This document shows, in pieces, positions 6,780 to 15,708 of a DNA stretch of 17,371 nt. Under the pieces are notes generated by a model. The model was given only the letters and a program-made list of their open reading frames with translations, ran no database searches and was not told where the DNA came from. The position numbers and the translations under genes were made by a program. The DNA is from Macondimonas sp035325645 (GTDB taxonomy: Bacteria > Pseudomonadota > Gammaproteobacteria > UBA5335), in the NCBI GenBank assembly GCA_035325645.1, contig DAOKZK010000054.1, positions 1 through 17,371 of the forward strand. Direction: 5' to 3'. Every line of letters starts with the position of its first letter. The stretch's first letter is position 1.

Positions 6780-7097
6780 ATGCAGGCGCTGGATGAGAGC
6801 CAAGGCAGCATTGCCGTCACCGTGGTCCATGCCGGACCCGAACGCGTCTGGCGCGTCGCCGTCGAGTTGCCAGTCGGCGCCTGTGTGATGGATGCCGTCC
6901 GCGCCAGTGGTCTTGTCGAACTGCTCGGCGAAGCGGATCTATCTGCAATGCCGGTGGGAGTTTTCGGTGAGGTCTATGCGCCCGAGACGGCACTGCGTGC
7001 CGGGGATCGCGTCGAGATTTACCGGCCCCTGCCGGTCGATCCCAAGCAGGCCCGGCGGCAGCGGGCCGAGCGCGCACGGGCAGCGGTCAAGTCCTGA
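6780..7097 (+). CDS. rnfH: RnfH family ubiquitin-like protein (RatB)
   Basis: A 105-residue protein with a beta-grasp (ubiquitin-like) fold. Residues ITVTVV-like strand 11-17 and LPVGACVMDAVRASGLVELL (29-48) are typical, and VGVFGEVYAPETALRAGDRVEIYRPLPVDPKQARRQRAE is the RnfH family C-terminal signature. The function is unclear in general; in many gammaproteobacteria it is the second gene of the ratA-ratB pair divergent from smpB. Here ratA is absent and rnfH directly faces smpB. The ATG at 6780 follows AGGAGG at 6770-6775 with short spacing. It converges on bamE, with a perfect hairpin between them. Confidence 0.9.
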   Translation: MQALDESQGSIAVTVVHAGPERVWRVAVELPVGACVMDAVRASGLVELLGEADLSAMPVGVFGEVYAPETALRAGDRVEIYRPLPVDPKQARRQRAERARAAVKS

Positions 7098-7106
7098 GAC
7101 AGCGGC

Positions 7107-7126
7107 GCAGTCGCGCCGGCGACTGC
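7107..7126. terminator. Hairpin between convergent rnfH and bamE
   Basis: GCAGTCGC-GCCG-GCGACTGC is a perfect 8-bp stem with a 4-nt loop, 9 bp after the rnfH stop and 18 bp beyond the bamE stop. There is no T tract on the rnfH side, so it may be a weak bidirectional terminator or an RNA end-protecting hairpin. Confidence 0.5.
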
Positions 7127-7144
7127 AGGCGGGGCGCGGCGCGA

Positions 7145-7507
7145 TCAGAATTTATTGGGCTTGATGCGGGTCGACTTCTCGACGCAAGCCGAGAATGCAT
7201 CGCCGGTTGGCTCCTTCTCCACGCGGGCCAGCCTGTCCTGCTCGAAAAATACCGTCAGCCGGCACTTTTCCTCATCGCGGCGATCGCGATGATAAAATAC
7301 ATAATCCCACCGATTGGGATCGAACAGGTTTTTGAGCACCGGGCGTCCCAGCAGATATTGCACCTGCTCGCGCGTCAGGCCGGGCGCAAGCTGGTCGATC
7401 GCCGCCGGGTCGAGCGTGTTGCCCTGGCGGACATCCGGTTTGTACACGATGCAGCCGCCGAGCAGCAGCGTCAGGCTCAATATGGAAAATAGCAGGGGTC
7501 GTTTCAT
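7145..7507 (-). CDS. bamE: Outer membrane assembly lipoprotein BamE (SmpA/OmlA)
   Basis: A 120-residue lipoprotein of the BAM complex, which inserts beta-barrel proteins into the outer membrane. The start chosen is MKRPLLFSILSL at 7507, because it begins a signal peptide with lipobox LGGC (Cys19); the longer upstream frame has no such signal. The mature part shows YKPDVRQGNTLDPAAIDQLAPGLTREQVQYLLGRPVL and the later DPNRWDYVFY with CRLTVFFEQDRLARVE, all family hallmarks. It is divergent from fur, with about 90 bp between the starts, the usual gammaproteobacterial arrangement. Confidence 0.95.
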   Translation of the reverse strand: MKRPLLFSILSLTLLLGGCIVYKPDVRQGNTLDPAAIDQLAPGLTREQVQYLLGRPVLKNLFDPNRWDYVFYHRDRRDEEKCRLTVFFEQDRLARVEKEPTGDAFSACVEKSTRIKPNKF

Positions 7508-7597
7508 GAGAGGCCACGGTCGGTTTGCGACGCGCCATAGTAGCGAAAAATCCGTCGGGTGACGATGGCACGTCCCCGAAATTTGGAGAGCGGTACA

Positions 7598-8068
7598 TTG
7601 GAATCCAAGGACATCCGCAAGGTCGGATTGAAGGTCACGCTTCCTCGGCTCAAGATCCTGGAAATGCTCGAGTCGGGTGAGTCGCGCCACATGAGCGCGG
7701 AAGATCTCTATAAGGCGTTGCTCGATTCAGGCGAGGAGATCGGTCTGGCCACGGTCTACCGGGTGCTGACCCAGTTCGAAACCGCGGGTCTGGTCAACCG
7801 GCTCAACTTCGAAAGCGGTCATGCGGTCTTCGAAATCAACGCAGGCAAGCACCACGATCACATGCTTTGCGTCAAATGCGGGCGCGTCGACGAGTTTCTG
7901 GACGATGCCATCGAGGCGCGACAAGCGGCCATCGCAGAGCGCATGGGTTACGAGATGACTGATCACAGCCTCTACATCTATGGCGTCTGCCCGGACTGCC
8001 AGATCGAGGTCGCGGCGGGTAGGCTCAAGACGCCAAAGCCGCTTCAGGATGACAAAGCCGGGGACTGA
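7598..8068 (+). CDS. fur: Ferric uptake regulator Fur
   Basis: An iron-sensing repressor of 156 residues from the TTG at 7598 (LESKDIRKVGLKVTLPRLKIL). This start has GGAGAG with a 7-nt spacer and matches where Fur proteins usually begin; ATG 7565 and GTG 7559 are in frame but lack a ribosome-binding site and would add an untypical 11-13 residue extension. The winged helix contains GLATVYRVLTQFETAGLV. Metal ligands follow: KHHDHMLCVKCG (first zinc Cys pair C91/C94, histidines 85-88) and YGVCPDCQ (C131/C134). Its 3' end overlaps the convergent recN by 25 bp. No clear Fur box was identified in its own promoter. Confidence 0.95.
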   Translation: MESKDIRKVGLKVTLPRLKILEMLESGESRHMSAEDLYKALLDSGEEIGLATVYRVLTQFETAGLVNRLNFESGHAVFEINAGKHHDHMLCVKCGRVDEFLDDAIEARQAAIAERMGYEMTDHSLYIYGVCPDCQIEVAAGRLKTPKPLQDDKAGD

Positions 8069-9732
8069 ATCGCCTGGGCGCGCAGTTCGCGGGCGTGCTC
8101 GCGGGTGCGTTCGGTGATGATTCGCCCACCCAGCATGCGCGCCAGTTCCTCTTCGGTCTCCGCTTCGTTGAGCGCGCGCACCCGGGTGCGGGTATCCTGA
8201 TCCACGACGGCCTTGCTGACCTGATAGTGCTGCCGGGCATGGGCCGCGACCTGGGCTTGGTGCGTGACGCACAGGACCTGACGATGCTGTGCCAGCCGCG
8301 CCAGGCGCTCGCCGATCAGCGCGGCCACCGCGCCGCCGACGCCGACGTCCACCTCGTCGAAGATCATCGTGCCGGTGGCCGCGTGATTGGCGGCGACCAC
8401 GGCGATCGCCAGCGCGATCCGCGAGAGCTCGCCGCCCGAGGCGATGCGTGCCACGGGCTTTGGCGGCTGTCCCGGATTCATGCTGATGGTGATGTCGACG
8501 CGCTCCCGTCCCTGGGGCGAGATCCGATCCGGCAGGGTCTCCACCGCGATGGCGATGCACGCATGAGGCAGGGCAAGCGGCCGGACCTGCGCTTCGATCT
8601 GCGGGGCCAGAAGCTGGGCGGTTTGGCGCCGGGCCGCACCCAGGCGATCCGCCGCGCGGTCGTATGCCGCGCGCCGCTCGGCAGCCTCTTTTTCGAGCTG
8701 CGCCTGGCGGTCCTCGCGGTTTTCATGGGCGATCAGCTCCGCTTCGAGCCGGTCGCGTACCTCGTGCAACTCCTCCGGCGCGCAGTGATGCTTGCGGGCG
8801 AGCTGGTGGTAACGTCCGAGGCGCTCGTCGAGCCAGGCCAGCCGTTCGGGATCGATCTCGGCATCCGCGAGATAGTGTGTCAGCGCCCGCTCCGCCTCCT
8901 GGGCGGGGATCAGGGTCTGGTCCACCAGCAGGGCGATGTCATCCAGGGCTGCATCCAGCCGGCGGGCCTCGTCCAGATCGCGCTGAGCCTGTTGCAGCAA
9001 GGCAATGGCGCTGACCGATTCTTCGCCGGCCAACCGCTCCAGGGTTGCGCGGGTCAACGCGAGCAGACGCTCGCCGTGGGCATGGCGCTTGTGTTCGGCA
9101 ACCAGCGCGACCCATTCCGCGGCCTGCGGCGACAGCTCCCGCAATTCCTCGATCTGACTCTTCAGCCATTCGCCATGCCCCGTGGCGTGCCCGGCAATCT
9201 GCGTCAACGCCGCCAGCGCATCGGTGGCTGTCTTCAGGGCTTCATGAGCTCGGCTGACTTCATCCACGAGCGCGCCGTGGCCACCGATCCGGTCGAGCAG
9301 TTCCCGCTGGGCACCACTCTGCAGCAGCGCCTGATGGGCGTGCTGGCCATGGATTTCGAGCAGCAGTGGCCCCAGGTCGCGCAGGCTCTGGGCCGTCACC
9401 GGCCGGCCATTGATGGTCAGGCGTGAGCCGCCGTCGCGCTGCAGTACACGGCGCAGCACGCAGGTATCACCGTCGTCGAGCCCTTCCTCGGCCAGCCATG
9501 CAGCGGCGGCGGGCAGGTCGCCCAGATCGAATTCGGCGCTGAGTTCGGCGCGGTTGGCCCCGGCCCGGATCAGGTCGGATCGCGCCCGATCGCCGAGCAA
9601 CAGGCCGAGCGCATCGATCAGGATCGACTTGCCGGCGCCGGTTTCGCCGGTAAGCGCCGAGAAGCCGGGTCCGAAGTCCAGCTCCAGATGATCGATGAGG
9701 GTGTAGTTGCGGATGTGGAGGCGCGTCAGCAT
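8044..9732 (-). CDS. recN: DNA double-strand break repair protein RecN (SMC-like ATPase)
   Basis: A 562-residue protein of normal length. Walker A GETGAGKS is at 29-36, followed by the long central coiled-coil region rich in Glu/Arg/Leu. The C-terminal head carries the ABC signature RIASGGELSRIALAIAVV, Walker B TMIFDEVDVGVGG and the switch VTHQAQVAAHA. RecN acts early in recombinational repair of double-strand breaks. It is encoded 12 bp after nadK on the same strand, so the two probably share a transcript. The stop codon lies inside the fur coding sequence on the opposite strand (25-bp tail overlap). No LexA box was looked for successfully upstream, as nadK occupies that space. Confidence 0.97.
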   Translation of the reverse strand: MLTRLHIRNYTLIDHLELDFGPGFSALTGETGAGKSILIDALGLLLGDRARSDLIRAGANRAELSAEFDLGDLPAAAAWLAEEGLDDGDTCVLRRVLQRDGGSRLTINGRPVTAQSLRDLGPLLLEIHGQHAHQALLQSGAQRELLDRIGGHGALVDEVSRAHEALKTATDALAALTQIAGHATGHGEWLKSQIEELRELSPQAAEWVALVAEHKRHAHGERLLALTRATLERLAGEESVSAIALLQQAQRDLDEARRLDAALDDIALLVDQTLIPAQEAERALTHYLADAEIDPERLAWLDERLGRYHQLARKHHCAPEELHEVRDRLEAELIAHENREDRQAQLEKEAAERRAAYDRAADRLGAARRQTAQLLAPQIEAQVRPLALPHACIAIAVETLPDRISPQGRERVDITISMNPGQPPKPVARIASGGELSRIALAIAVVAANHAATGTMIFDEVDVGVGGAVAALIGERLARLAQHRQVLCVTHQAQVAAHARQHYQVSKAVVDQDTRTRVRALNEAETEEELARMLGGRIITERTREHARELRAQAIQSPALSS

Positions 9733-9744
9733 GGCCCGTCGATC

Positions 9745-10644
9745 TCAGGGTATCGGTTGACTGCCCCAGCGCAGCTTGCCGCGCAGGATCCGGAAATAAT
9801 CGTGGTTGGCGGGGTGGATGAGGGTGAGTGGATGGTCGCTGCGGCGGATGCGCACGCAATCTCCGTTGCGCAACTCGAAGCTCTTCTGGCCGTCCCACGT
9901 CACCTGGACGGGATTGGTGTTGCGCGGCGCGATGCGGATCTCGATCCGGGCCGAATCGTCCACCACCAGCGGCCGATCGGCCAGCGCGTGGGGGCAGATG
10001 GGCACCAGTACGATGGCATGCAGCTGGGGATGCATCACCGGCCCACCGCCGGAAAGGGCATAGGCGGTGGAACCGGTGGGGGTGGCGACGATGAGTCCGT
10101 CAGCGCGGTGGTTGTTGACGTAATGCTCGTCGATGTAAGTGTCGAAGTCGATCAGGCGCGCGACGTGGTGCTTGTTGATGACGATGTCATTGAGCGCCGT
10201 CTCCCGGTGCAGGACGGCGTTTTCGCGCATCGCCGTCCCTTCGAGCAGAAAACGCTGGTCGGTCTGATAGTCGCCCGACAGGATGGCGTCCAAGGCAAGC
10301 TCCAGTTGGGCGGGGGGGATGTCGACCATGAACCCCAGCCGACCCAGGTTGATGCCGACCAAAGGCACGTGCTGTGCGCCGACCGCGCGCGCCGCGCCGA
10401 GGAAGGTACCGTCGCCGCCGATCACGACGATGAGGTCGGACTGCTTGGCCATCTCCTCTCGCGCCATCAGGACGATCGTGGGGTCGGGACTGGCCGTCGC
10501 GCAGCGCTCGTCGAGCAGGATGCGCCGGCCGCGGCGCTGCAGGTACGTCACCAAGGGCGCCAGGGTGGCGGCCAGCTGGGGACTGGCTGCGTTGCCGATC
10601 AGGCCGATGGTCGCGAAGTTCGGTGCGGCCGACGCGGTCGTCAT
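9745..10644 (-). CDS. nadK: NAD kinase (ATP-dependent, NADP synthesis)
   Basis: A 299-residue enzyme that phosphorylates NAD to NADP. Diagnostic motifs are GGDGT (76-80), INLGRLGFM (98-106), ALNDIVI (150-156) and the glycine-rich TPTGSTAYALSGGGP (188-202). Length matches the bacterial family. It is divergent from hrcA with about 135 bp between the starts and is followed 12 bp later by recN. This nadK-recN linkage beside the heat-shock operon is common in gamma- and betaproteobacteria. The CIRCE element upstream of hrcA is about 75 bp from this start, so HrcA influence on nadK is possible but not indicated. Confidence 0.97.
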   Translation of the reverse strand: MTTASAAPNFATIGLIGNAASPQLAATLAPLVTYLQRRGRRILLDERCATASPDPTIVLMAREEMAKQSDLIVVIGGDGTFLGAARAVGAQHVPLVGINLGRLGFMVDIPPAQLELALDAILSGDYQTDQRFLLEGTAMRENAVLHRETALNDIVINKHHVARLIDFDTYIDEHYVNNHRADGLIVATPTGSTAYALSGGGPVMHPQLHAIVLVPICPHALADRPLVVDDSARIEIRIAPRNTNPVQVTWDGQKSFELRNGDCVRIRRSDHPLTLIHPANHDYFRILRGKLRWGSQPIP

Positions 10645-10684
10645 CGGGATGCCTCGTCGCCGGGACGCGCGACATGACAGGTCG

Positions 10685-10714
10685 TTGACACTCTTTCCCT
10701 CCCATTGCTATCGT
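10685..10714 (+). promoter_or_regulatory. Sigma-70 promoter of hrcA
   Basis: TTGACA (10685-10690, perfect -35) and TATCGT (10709-10714, 4 of 6) are separated by 18 bp. Predicted transcription starts at about 10720, the first base of the CIRCE operator, so bound HrcA would block initiation. Confidence 0.6.
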
Positions 10715-10719
10715 TCTTT

Positions 10720-10746
10720 TTGGCACTCTCTGGCGCCGAGTGCCAA
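10720..10746. promoter_or_regulatory. CIRCE operator (HrcA binding site)
   Basis: TTGGCACTC-N9-GAGTGCCAA is a perfect 9-9-9 inverted repeat. It differs from the classical CIRCE (TTAGCACTC-N9-GAGTGCTAA) only by the symmetrical change A to G and T to C. It lies 33 bp before the hrcA start and at the predicted transcription start, implying autorepression of hrcA. Confidence 0.95.
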
Positions 10747-10779
10747 ACCTTTGCTGGAGCAGGATCATTCTGGGTGAGG

Positions 10780-11835
10780 ATGATGTCCACCACAACACCA
10801 CATGGAATGAACGAACGCGCCCAGGTCATCCTGAAGACCCTGATCGACCGCTTCATCCGCGACGGGGAGCCGGTCGGCTCGCGTACCATCGCCCGCGAAA
10901 GCGGGCTGGACCTCAGCCCTGCGTCGATCCGCAACGCTTTGCTCGATCTGGAGGAGCAGGGCTATCTGCAGTCGCCCCATACCTCCGCGGGTCGGGTTCC
11001 CACGGTGCGCGGCTACCGCGTCTTCGTCGACAGCCTGCTCACGGTCCAGCCCCTGGAGGCGGAGCATCTGGCCCTGTTGCAGCGCGAGCTGGTCGGCGAC
11101 GAGGCGCTGACGCGCCAGCAGGTGCTCGACACGGCCTCACGCCTGCTGTCTGGCATCACGCACATGGCCGGCGTGGTCACCTTGCCGCGCCGGGAGCAGT
11201 TGGGCCTGCGCCACATCGAATTCCTTCCGTTGTCCGAACGGCAGGTGCTGGCGGTCCTGGTGTTCGACGGTCAGGAGGTGCAGAACCGCATCGTTCGCGT
11301 CGATCGCAGTTTCACCGCCGCCGAGCTGCAGCAGGTGTCGAACTATCTGAACAGCCTCTTCATCGGCAAAGGCATCGCGCAGGTGCGCGAGTCGCTGGTC
11401 GAGGAGATGCGCCGCACGAGCGCCGACATGGACGCGCTGATGCGCACCGCGGTGGAGCTCGCGAGTGTGGCGCTCGAGGCGCCCGACGAGGCCGATTACG
11501 TCATCGCAGGACAATCCAACCTCATGGATTTCAAGGAGCTGTCCGACATCGAGAAGCTCCGCGCGCTGTTCGACGCCTTCACGGCCAAGCGCGAGATGCT
11601 GCGTCTGCTCGATCAGGCGCTGGATGCTCAGAGTGCGCAGATCTTCATCGGTGAGGAATCGGGCTATCGCGTGCTGGATGACTGCAGCGTGGTGAGCGCC
11701 CCCTATCGGGTCGACGGCCAGGTGGTCGGCGTGCTGGCCGTCATCGGTCCCACCCGCATGGCCTATCAACGGGTCATTCCCATCGTCGACATCACCGCGC
11801 GGTTGCTCGGCAGCGCCTTGAATTTATCCGGCTGA
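10780..11835 (+). CDS. hrcA: Heat-inducible transcription repressor HrcA
   Basis: About 351 residues from ATG 10780 (MMSTTTPHGMNERAQVIL). ATG 10783 and GTG 10774 are equally conceivable, since the GAGG next to the ATG pair is oddly close and an AGGA lies 9 nt before the GTG. The N-terminal winged helix shows FIRDGEPVGSRTIARESGL, SPASIRNALLDLEEQGYL and SPHTSAGRVPTVRGYR, all HrcA hallmarks. The C-terminal GAF-like part ends with VVSAPYRVDGQVVGVLAVIGPTRMAYQRVIPIVD, also diagnostic. HrcA binds CIRCE and is stabilised by GroEL in known systems. The CIRCE directly upstream indicates autoregulation. The 3' end of the gene contains the RpoH promoter for grpE. Confidence 0.96.
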   Translation: MMSTTTPHGMNERAQVILKTLIDRFIRDGEPVGSRTIARESGLDLSPASIRNALLDLEEQGYLQSPHTSAGRVPTVRGYRVFVDSLLTVQPLEAEHLALLQRELVGDEALTRQQVLDTASRLLSGITHMAGVVTLPRREQLGLRHIEFLPLSERQVLAVLVFDGQEVQNRIVRVDRSFTAAELQQVSNYLNSLFIGKGIAQVRESLVEEMRRTSADMDALMRTAVELASVALEAPDEADYVIAGQSNLMDFKELSDIEKLRALFDAFTAKREMLRLLDQALDAQSAQIFIGEESGYRVLDDCSVVSAPYRVDGQVVGVLAVIGPTRMAYQRVIPIVDITARLLGSALNLSG

Positions 11836-11845
11836 TCCCCATCAT
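11817..11845 (+). promoter_or_regulatory. RpoH (sigma-32) promoter for grpE-dnaK-dnaJ
   Basis: CTTGAA (11817-11822) and CCCCATCAT (11837-11845) are spaced by 14 bp, very close to the sigma-32 consensus CTTGAAA-N(11-16)-CCCCATNT. The -35 lies within the last hrcA codons and the spacer contains the hrcA TGA stop. Transcription would start near 11850. Confidence 0.85.
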
Positions 11846-11850
11846 AGGCG

Positions 11851-11887
11851 CGCCGCCGGAAGAACTGCGGCGGCGAGATCCTTTTTT
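11851..11887 (+). terminator. Hairpin plus T6 between hrcA and grpE
   Basis: CGCCGCC (11851-11857) pairs perfectly with GGCGGCG (11869-11875) around an 11-nt loop, and TTTTTT follows at 11882-11887 after a 6-nt gap. It could end transcripts coming from hrcA, or form a 5'-end hairpin on the RpoH transcript, whose predicted start is at its left edge. Confidence 0.55.
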
Positions 11888-11911
11888 GACCGAACGGCGA
11901 GGGAGCGGCCC

Positions 11912-12460
11912 ATGAACCCATCCGACATCAACGACGATACCGCGCCCCAAGAAGGCGCATCCCCAGCTGCCGAAGCGGTGGGCGATGAGGATCTGGCGGC
12001 GCGGCTGGCACAGGCCGAGGCCAAGGCCGCCGAGCATTGGGATCTTTATCTGCGCGCTCGCGCGGAGCTGGAAAACCAGCAGCGGCGCATGGCGCGCGAA
12101 CTCGAAAATGCACACAAATACGGCCTGGAGCGCTTCGTGAACGAGCTCCTGCCGGTGCGGGACAGCCTGGAGCTGGGACTGGCGGCCTCCGCAGCCGAAC
12201 AGGGCGACCAGAACGCCTTGCGCGAGGGCATGGCGCTGACGCTCAAGATGCTCACGGCGGTGCTGGAAAAGGCCGGCGTGCGCGAAATCGCCCCCCAGGG
12301 TGAGCCCTTCGATCCGCAGTGGCATGCGGCGGTGTCCATGCAGGAATCGGCCGAGGTGGCCGAAAACACCGTGCTGCAGGTCATGCAAAAGGGCTATGCC
12401 TTGAACGACCGCCTGATCCGGCCGGCCATGGTTGTGGTGGCGCGTGCTCCGGGCGGTTGA
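11912..12460 (+). CDS. grpE: Nucleotide exchange factor GrpE
   Basis: A 182-residue cochaperone that releases ADP from DnaK. An acidic, disordered N-terminus (residues 1-25) is followed by the long dimerising helix (AQAEAKAAEHWDLYLRARAE, then LENQQRRMARELENAHKYG). The beta-wing domain near the C-terminus shows the family end pattern of FDPQWHAAVSM, then VLQVMQKGYALNDRLIRPAMV. The ATG follows GAGGGAG with a 6-nt spacer. It is the first chaperone gene after the RpoH promoter, and dnaK starts 74 bp later with its own RpoH-like promoter in between. Confidence 0.97.
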   Translation: MNPSDINDDTAPQEGASPAAEAVGDEDLAARLAQAEAKAAEHWDLYLRARAELENQQRRMARELENAHKYGLERFVNELLPVRDSLELGLAASAAEQGDQNALREGMALTLKMLTAVLEKAGVREIAPQGEPFDPQWHAAVSMQESAEVAENTVLQVMQKGYALNDRLIRPAMVVVARAPGG

Positions 12461-12469
12461 CGCCGGCAC

Positions 12470-12498
12470 CTTGAAACGATCTTCCCCCGTCCCCACCT
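12470..12498 (+). promoter_or_regulatory. Second RpoH-like promoter, in front of dnaK
   Basis: CTTGAAA (12470-12476, perfect -35) is followed by 14 bp and CCCCACCT (12491-12498, one change from CCCCAT in the core). It lies wholly in the 74-bp grpE-dnaK gap. Transcription would start about 30 bp before the dnaK ATG. Confidence 0.7.
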
Positions 12499-12534
12499 TG
12501 GACGCACATCCGATTTTTGGAGCGAGAAATAGCC

Positions 12535-14451
<1,917 letters not shown>

Positions 14452-14468
14452 GGTGATCGGGCAGGATA

Positions 14469-14500
14469 CGCGCCGGGGTCCTTGCGGGGGTCCCGGCGCG
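14469..14500 (+). other. Strong hairpin in the dnaK-dnaJ intergenic gap
   Basis: CGCGCCGGG (14469-14477) pairs perfectly with CCCGGCGCG (14492-14500), a 9-bp GC stem with a 14-nt loop. There is no T tract, so it is more likely an mRNA processing or stability element, or a partial attenuator, than a complete terminator. Confidence 0.6.
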
Positions 14501-14555
14501 TCGCCGCGTTCGGGGTGCTGCGGCCCTCCCGACGGCGATGGACGGATAGAGGACC

Positions 14556-15695
14556 ATGGCGAAAGCAGATTATTACGAGATCCTGGGCGTGGCTCGCAGC
14601 GCCGATGAGGCCGAGTTGAAAAAGGCTTATCGGCGTCTGGCGATGAAATACCATCCCGACCGCAATCCCGGCGACAAGGCTGCCGAGGAGCGTTTCAAAG
14701 AGGTGGCCGAGGCCTGGGAAGTGCTGTCCAATCCGGACAAGCGCGCGGCTTACGATCGCTTCGGGCACGCTGGCGTCAACGGTGGCGCCGGCGGCGGTTT
14801 CGGCCAGGGCGACTTCGCCGATGCCTTCGGCGACATCTTCGGCAACGTGTTCAGCGAGGTCTTTGGCGGTGGCCGGCGCAGTGGACGCCCCGGCGGCGCC
14901 TATCGCGGCGCAGATCTGCGCACCGTGGTCGAGATTGATCTGGAAGAGGCCGCGCGCGGCAAGACGGTCGAAATCGAAGTGCCGGGCCATGCGAACTGCA
15001 CCGACTGCGGCGGCACCGGCGCGGAACCCGGTTCGAAGCCGGTCACCTGTCCGGGTTGTGGCGGCCAGGGGCAGGTGCGCGTGCAGCAGGGCTTTTTCTC
15101 GCTGCAGCAGACCTGTCCCCGCTGTCGTGGCCGGGGCACCATCATCGAATCGCCCTGCAGAACCTGCCAGGGTGCAGGCCGCGTGCGTCAGGACAAGACC
15201 CTGTCGGTCAAGATTCCCGCCGGCGTCGACACCGGTGACCGCATCCGCCTCAGTGGCGAGGGTGAGTTGGGCCAGGGGGGCGGCCCGTCCGGCGACCTCT
15301 ACGTCCAGGTGCAGGTGCGCGAGCATCCGATTTTCCACCGCGATGGGCGCGATCTGCTCTGCGAGATGCCGGTGAGTTTCACCACCGTGGCGCTGGGCGG
15401 AGAAATCGATGTGCCGACCCTGACCGGTCAGGTCAGCCTCAAGATTCCGGCGGGGACCCAGACCGGCAAGGTGTTCCGGTTGCGCGGCAAGGGGATGCCG
15501 GGACTGCGAGGTGCAGAGCCCGGCGACCTGCTCTGCCGGGTCCAGGTCGAAACCCCCGTGAACCTCACCCCCGAGCAAAAAGAGCTGCTCGAGCGCTTCG
15601 ACCGGCTGCTGGGGGAAGGTGCGCGGCGCCACAGCCCGCAGGCCAGCGGCTGGATCGACAGCGTGAAGGGCTTCTTCGATCGGTTCACATCCTGA
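14556..15695 (+). CDS. dnaJ: Chaperone protein DnaJ (Hsp40, type I)
   Basis: A 379-residue cochaperone that delivers substrates to DnaK and stimulates its ATPase. The J domain (residues 1-70) has HPD at 33-35, and the Gly/Phe-rich region spans about 72-117. The zinc domain has four CxxC pairs: C148/C151, C165/C168, C187/C190 and C201/C204. The C-terminal substrate-binding domain includes VKIPAGVDTGDRIRLSGEGE and VFRLRGKGMPGLRG. The start is preceded by AGAGGA. It lies 104 bp after dnaK, past a strong hairpin, and 13 bp before dapB. Confidence 0.98.
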   Translation: MAKADYYEILGVARSADEAELKKAYRRLAMKYHPDRNPGDKAAEERFKEVAEAWEVLSNPDKRAAYDRFGHAGVNGGAGGGFGQGDFADAFGDIFGNVFSEVFGGGRRSGRPGGAYRGADLRTVVEIDLEEAARGKTVEIEVPGHANCTDCGGTGAEPGSKPVTCPGCGGQGQVRVQQGFFSLQQTCPRCRGRGTIIESPCRTCQGAGRVRQDKTLSVKIPAGVDTGDRIRLSGEGELGQGGGPSGDLYVQVQVREHPIFHRDGRDLLCEMPVSFTTVALGGEIDVPTLTGQVSLKIPAGTQTGKVFRLRGKGMPGLRGAEPGDLLCRVQVETPVNLTPEQKELLERFDRLLGEGARRHSPQASGWIDSVKGFFDRFTS

Positions 15696-15708
15696 CAAGG
15701 GGGCGCGC

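Noticed and set aside
8095..9426. 443-codon plus-strand frame opposite recN
   Set aside because: Antisense shadow of a conserved gene; no family features.
10685..10707. Sigma-32 promoter for hrcA (TTGACA ... CTCCCATTG)
   Set aside because: Spacing of about 8 bp between the boxes is too short for RpoH; a sigma-70 reading with 18 bp fits better and starts at the CIRCE.
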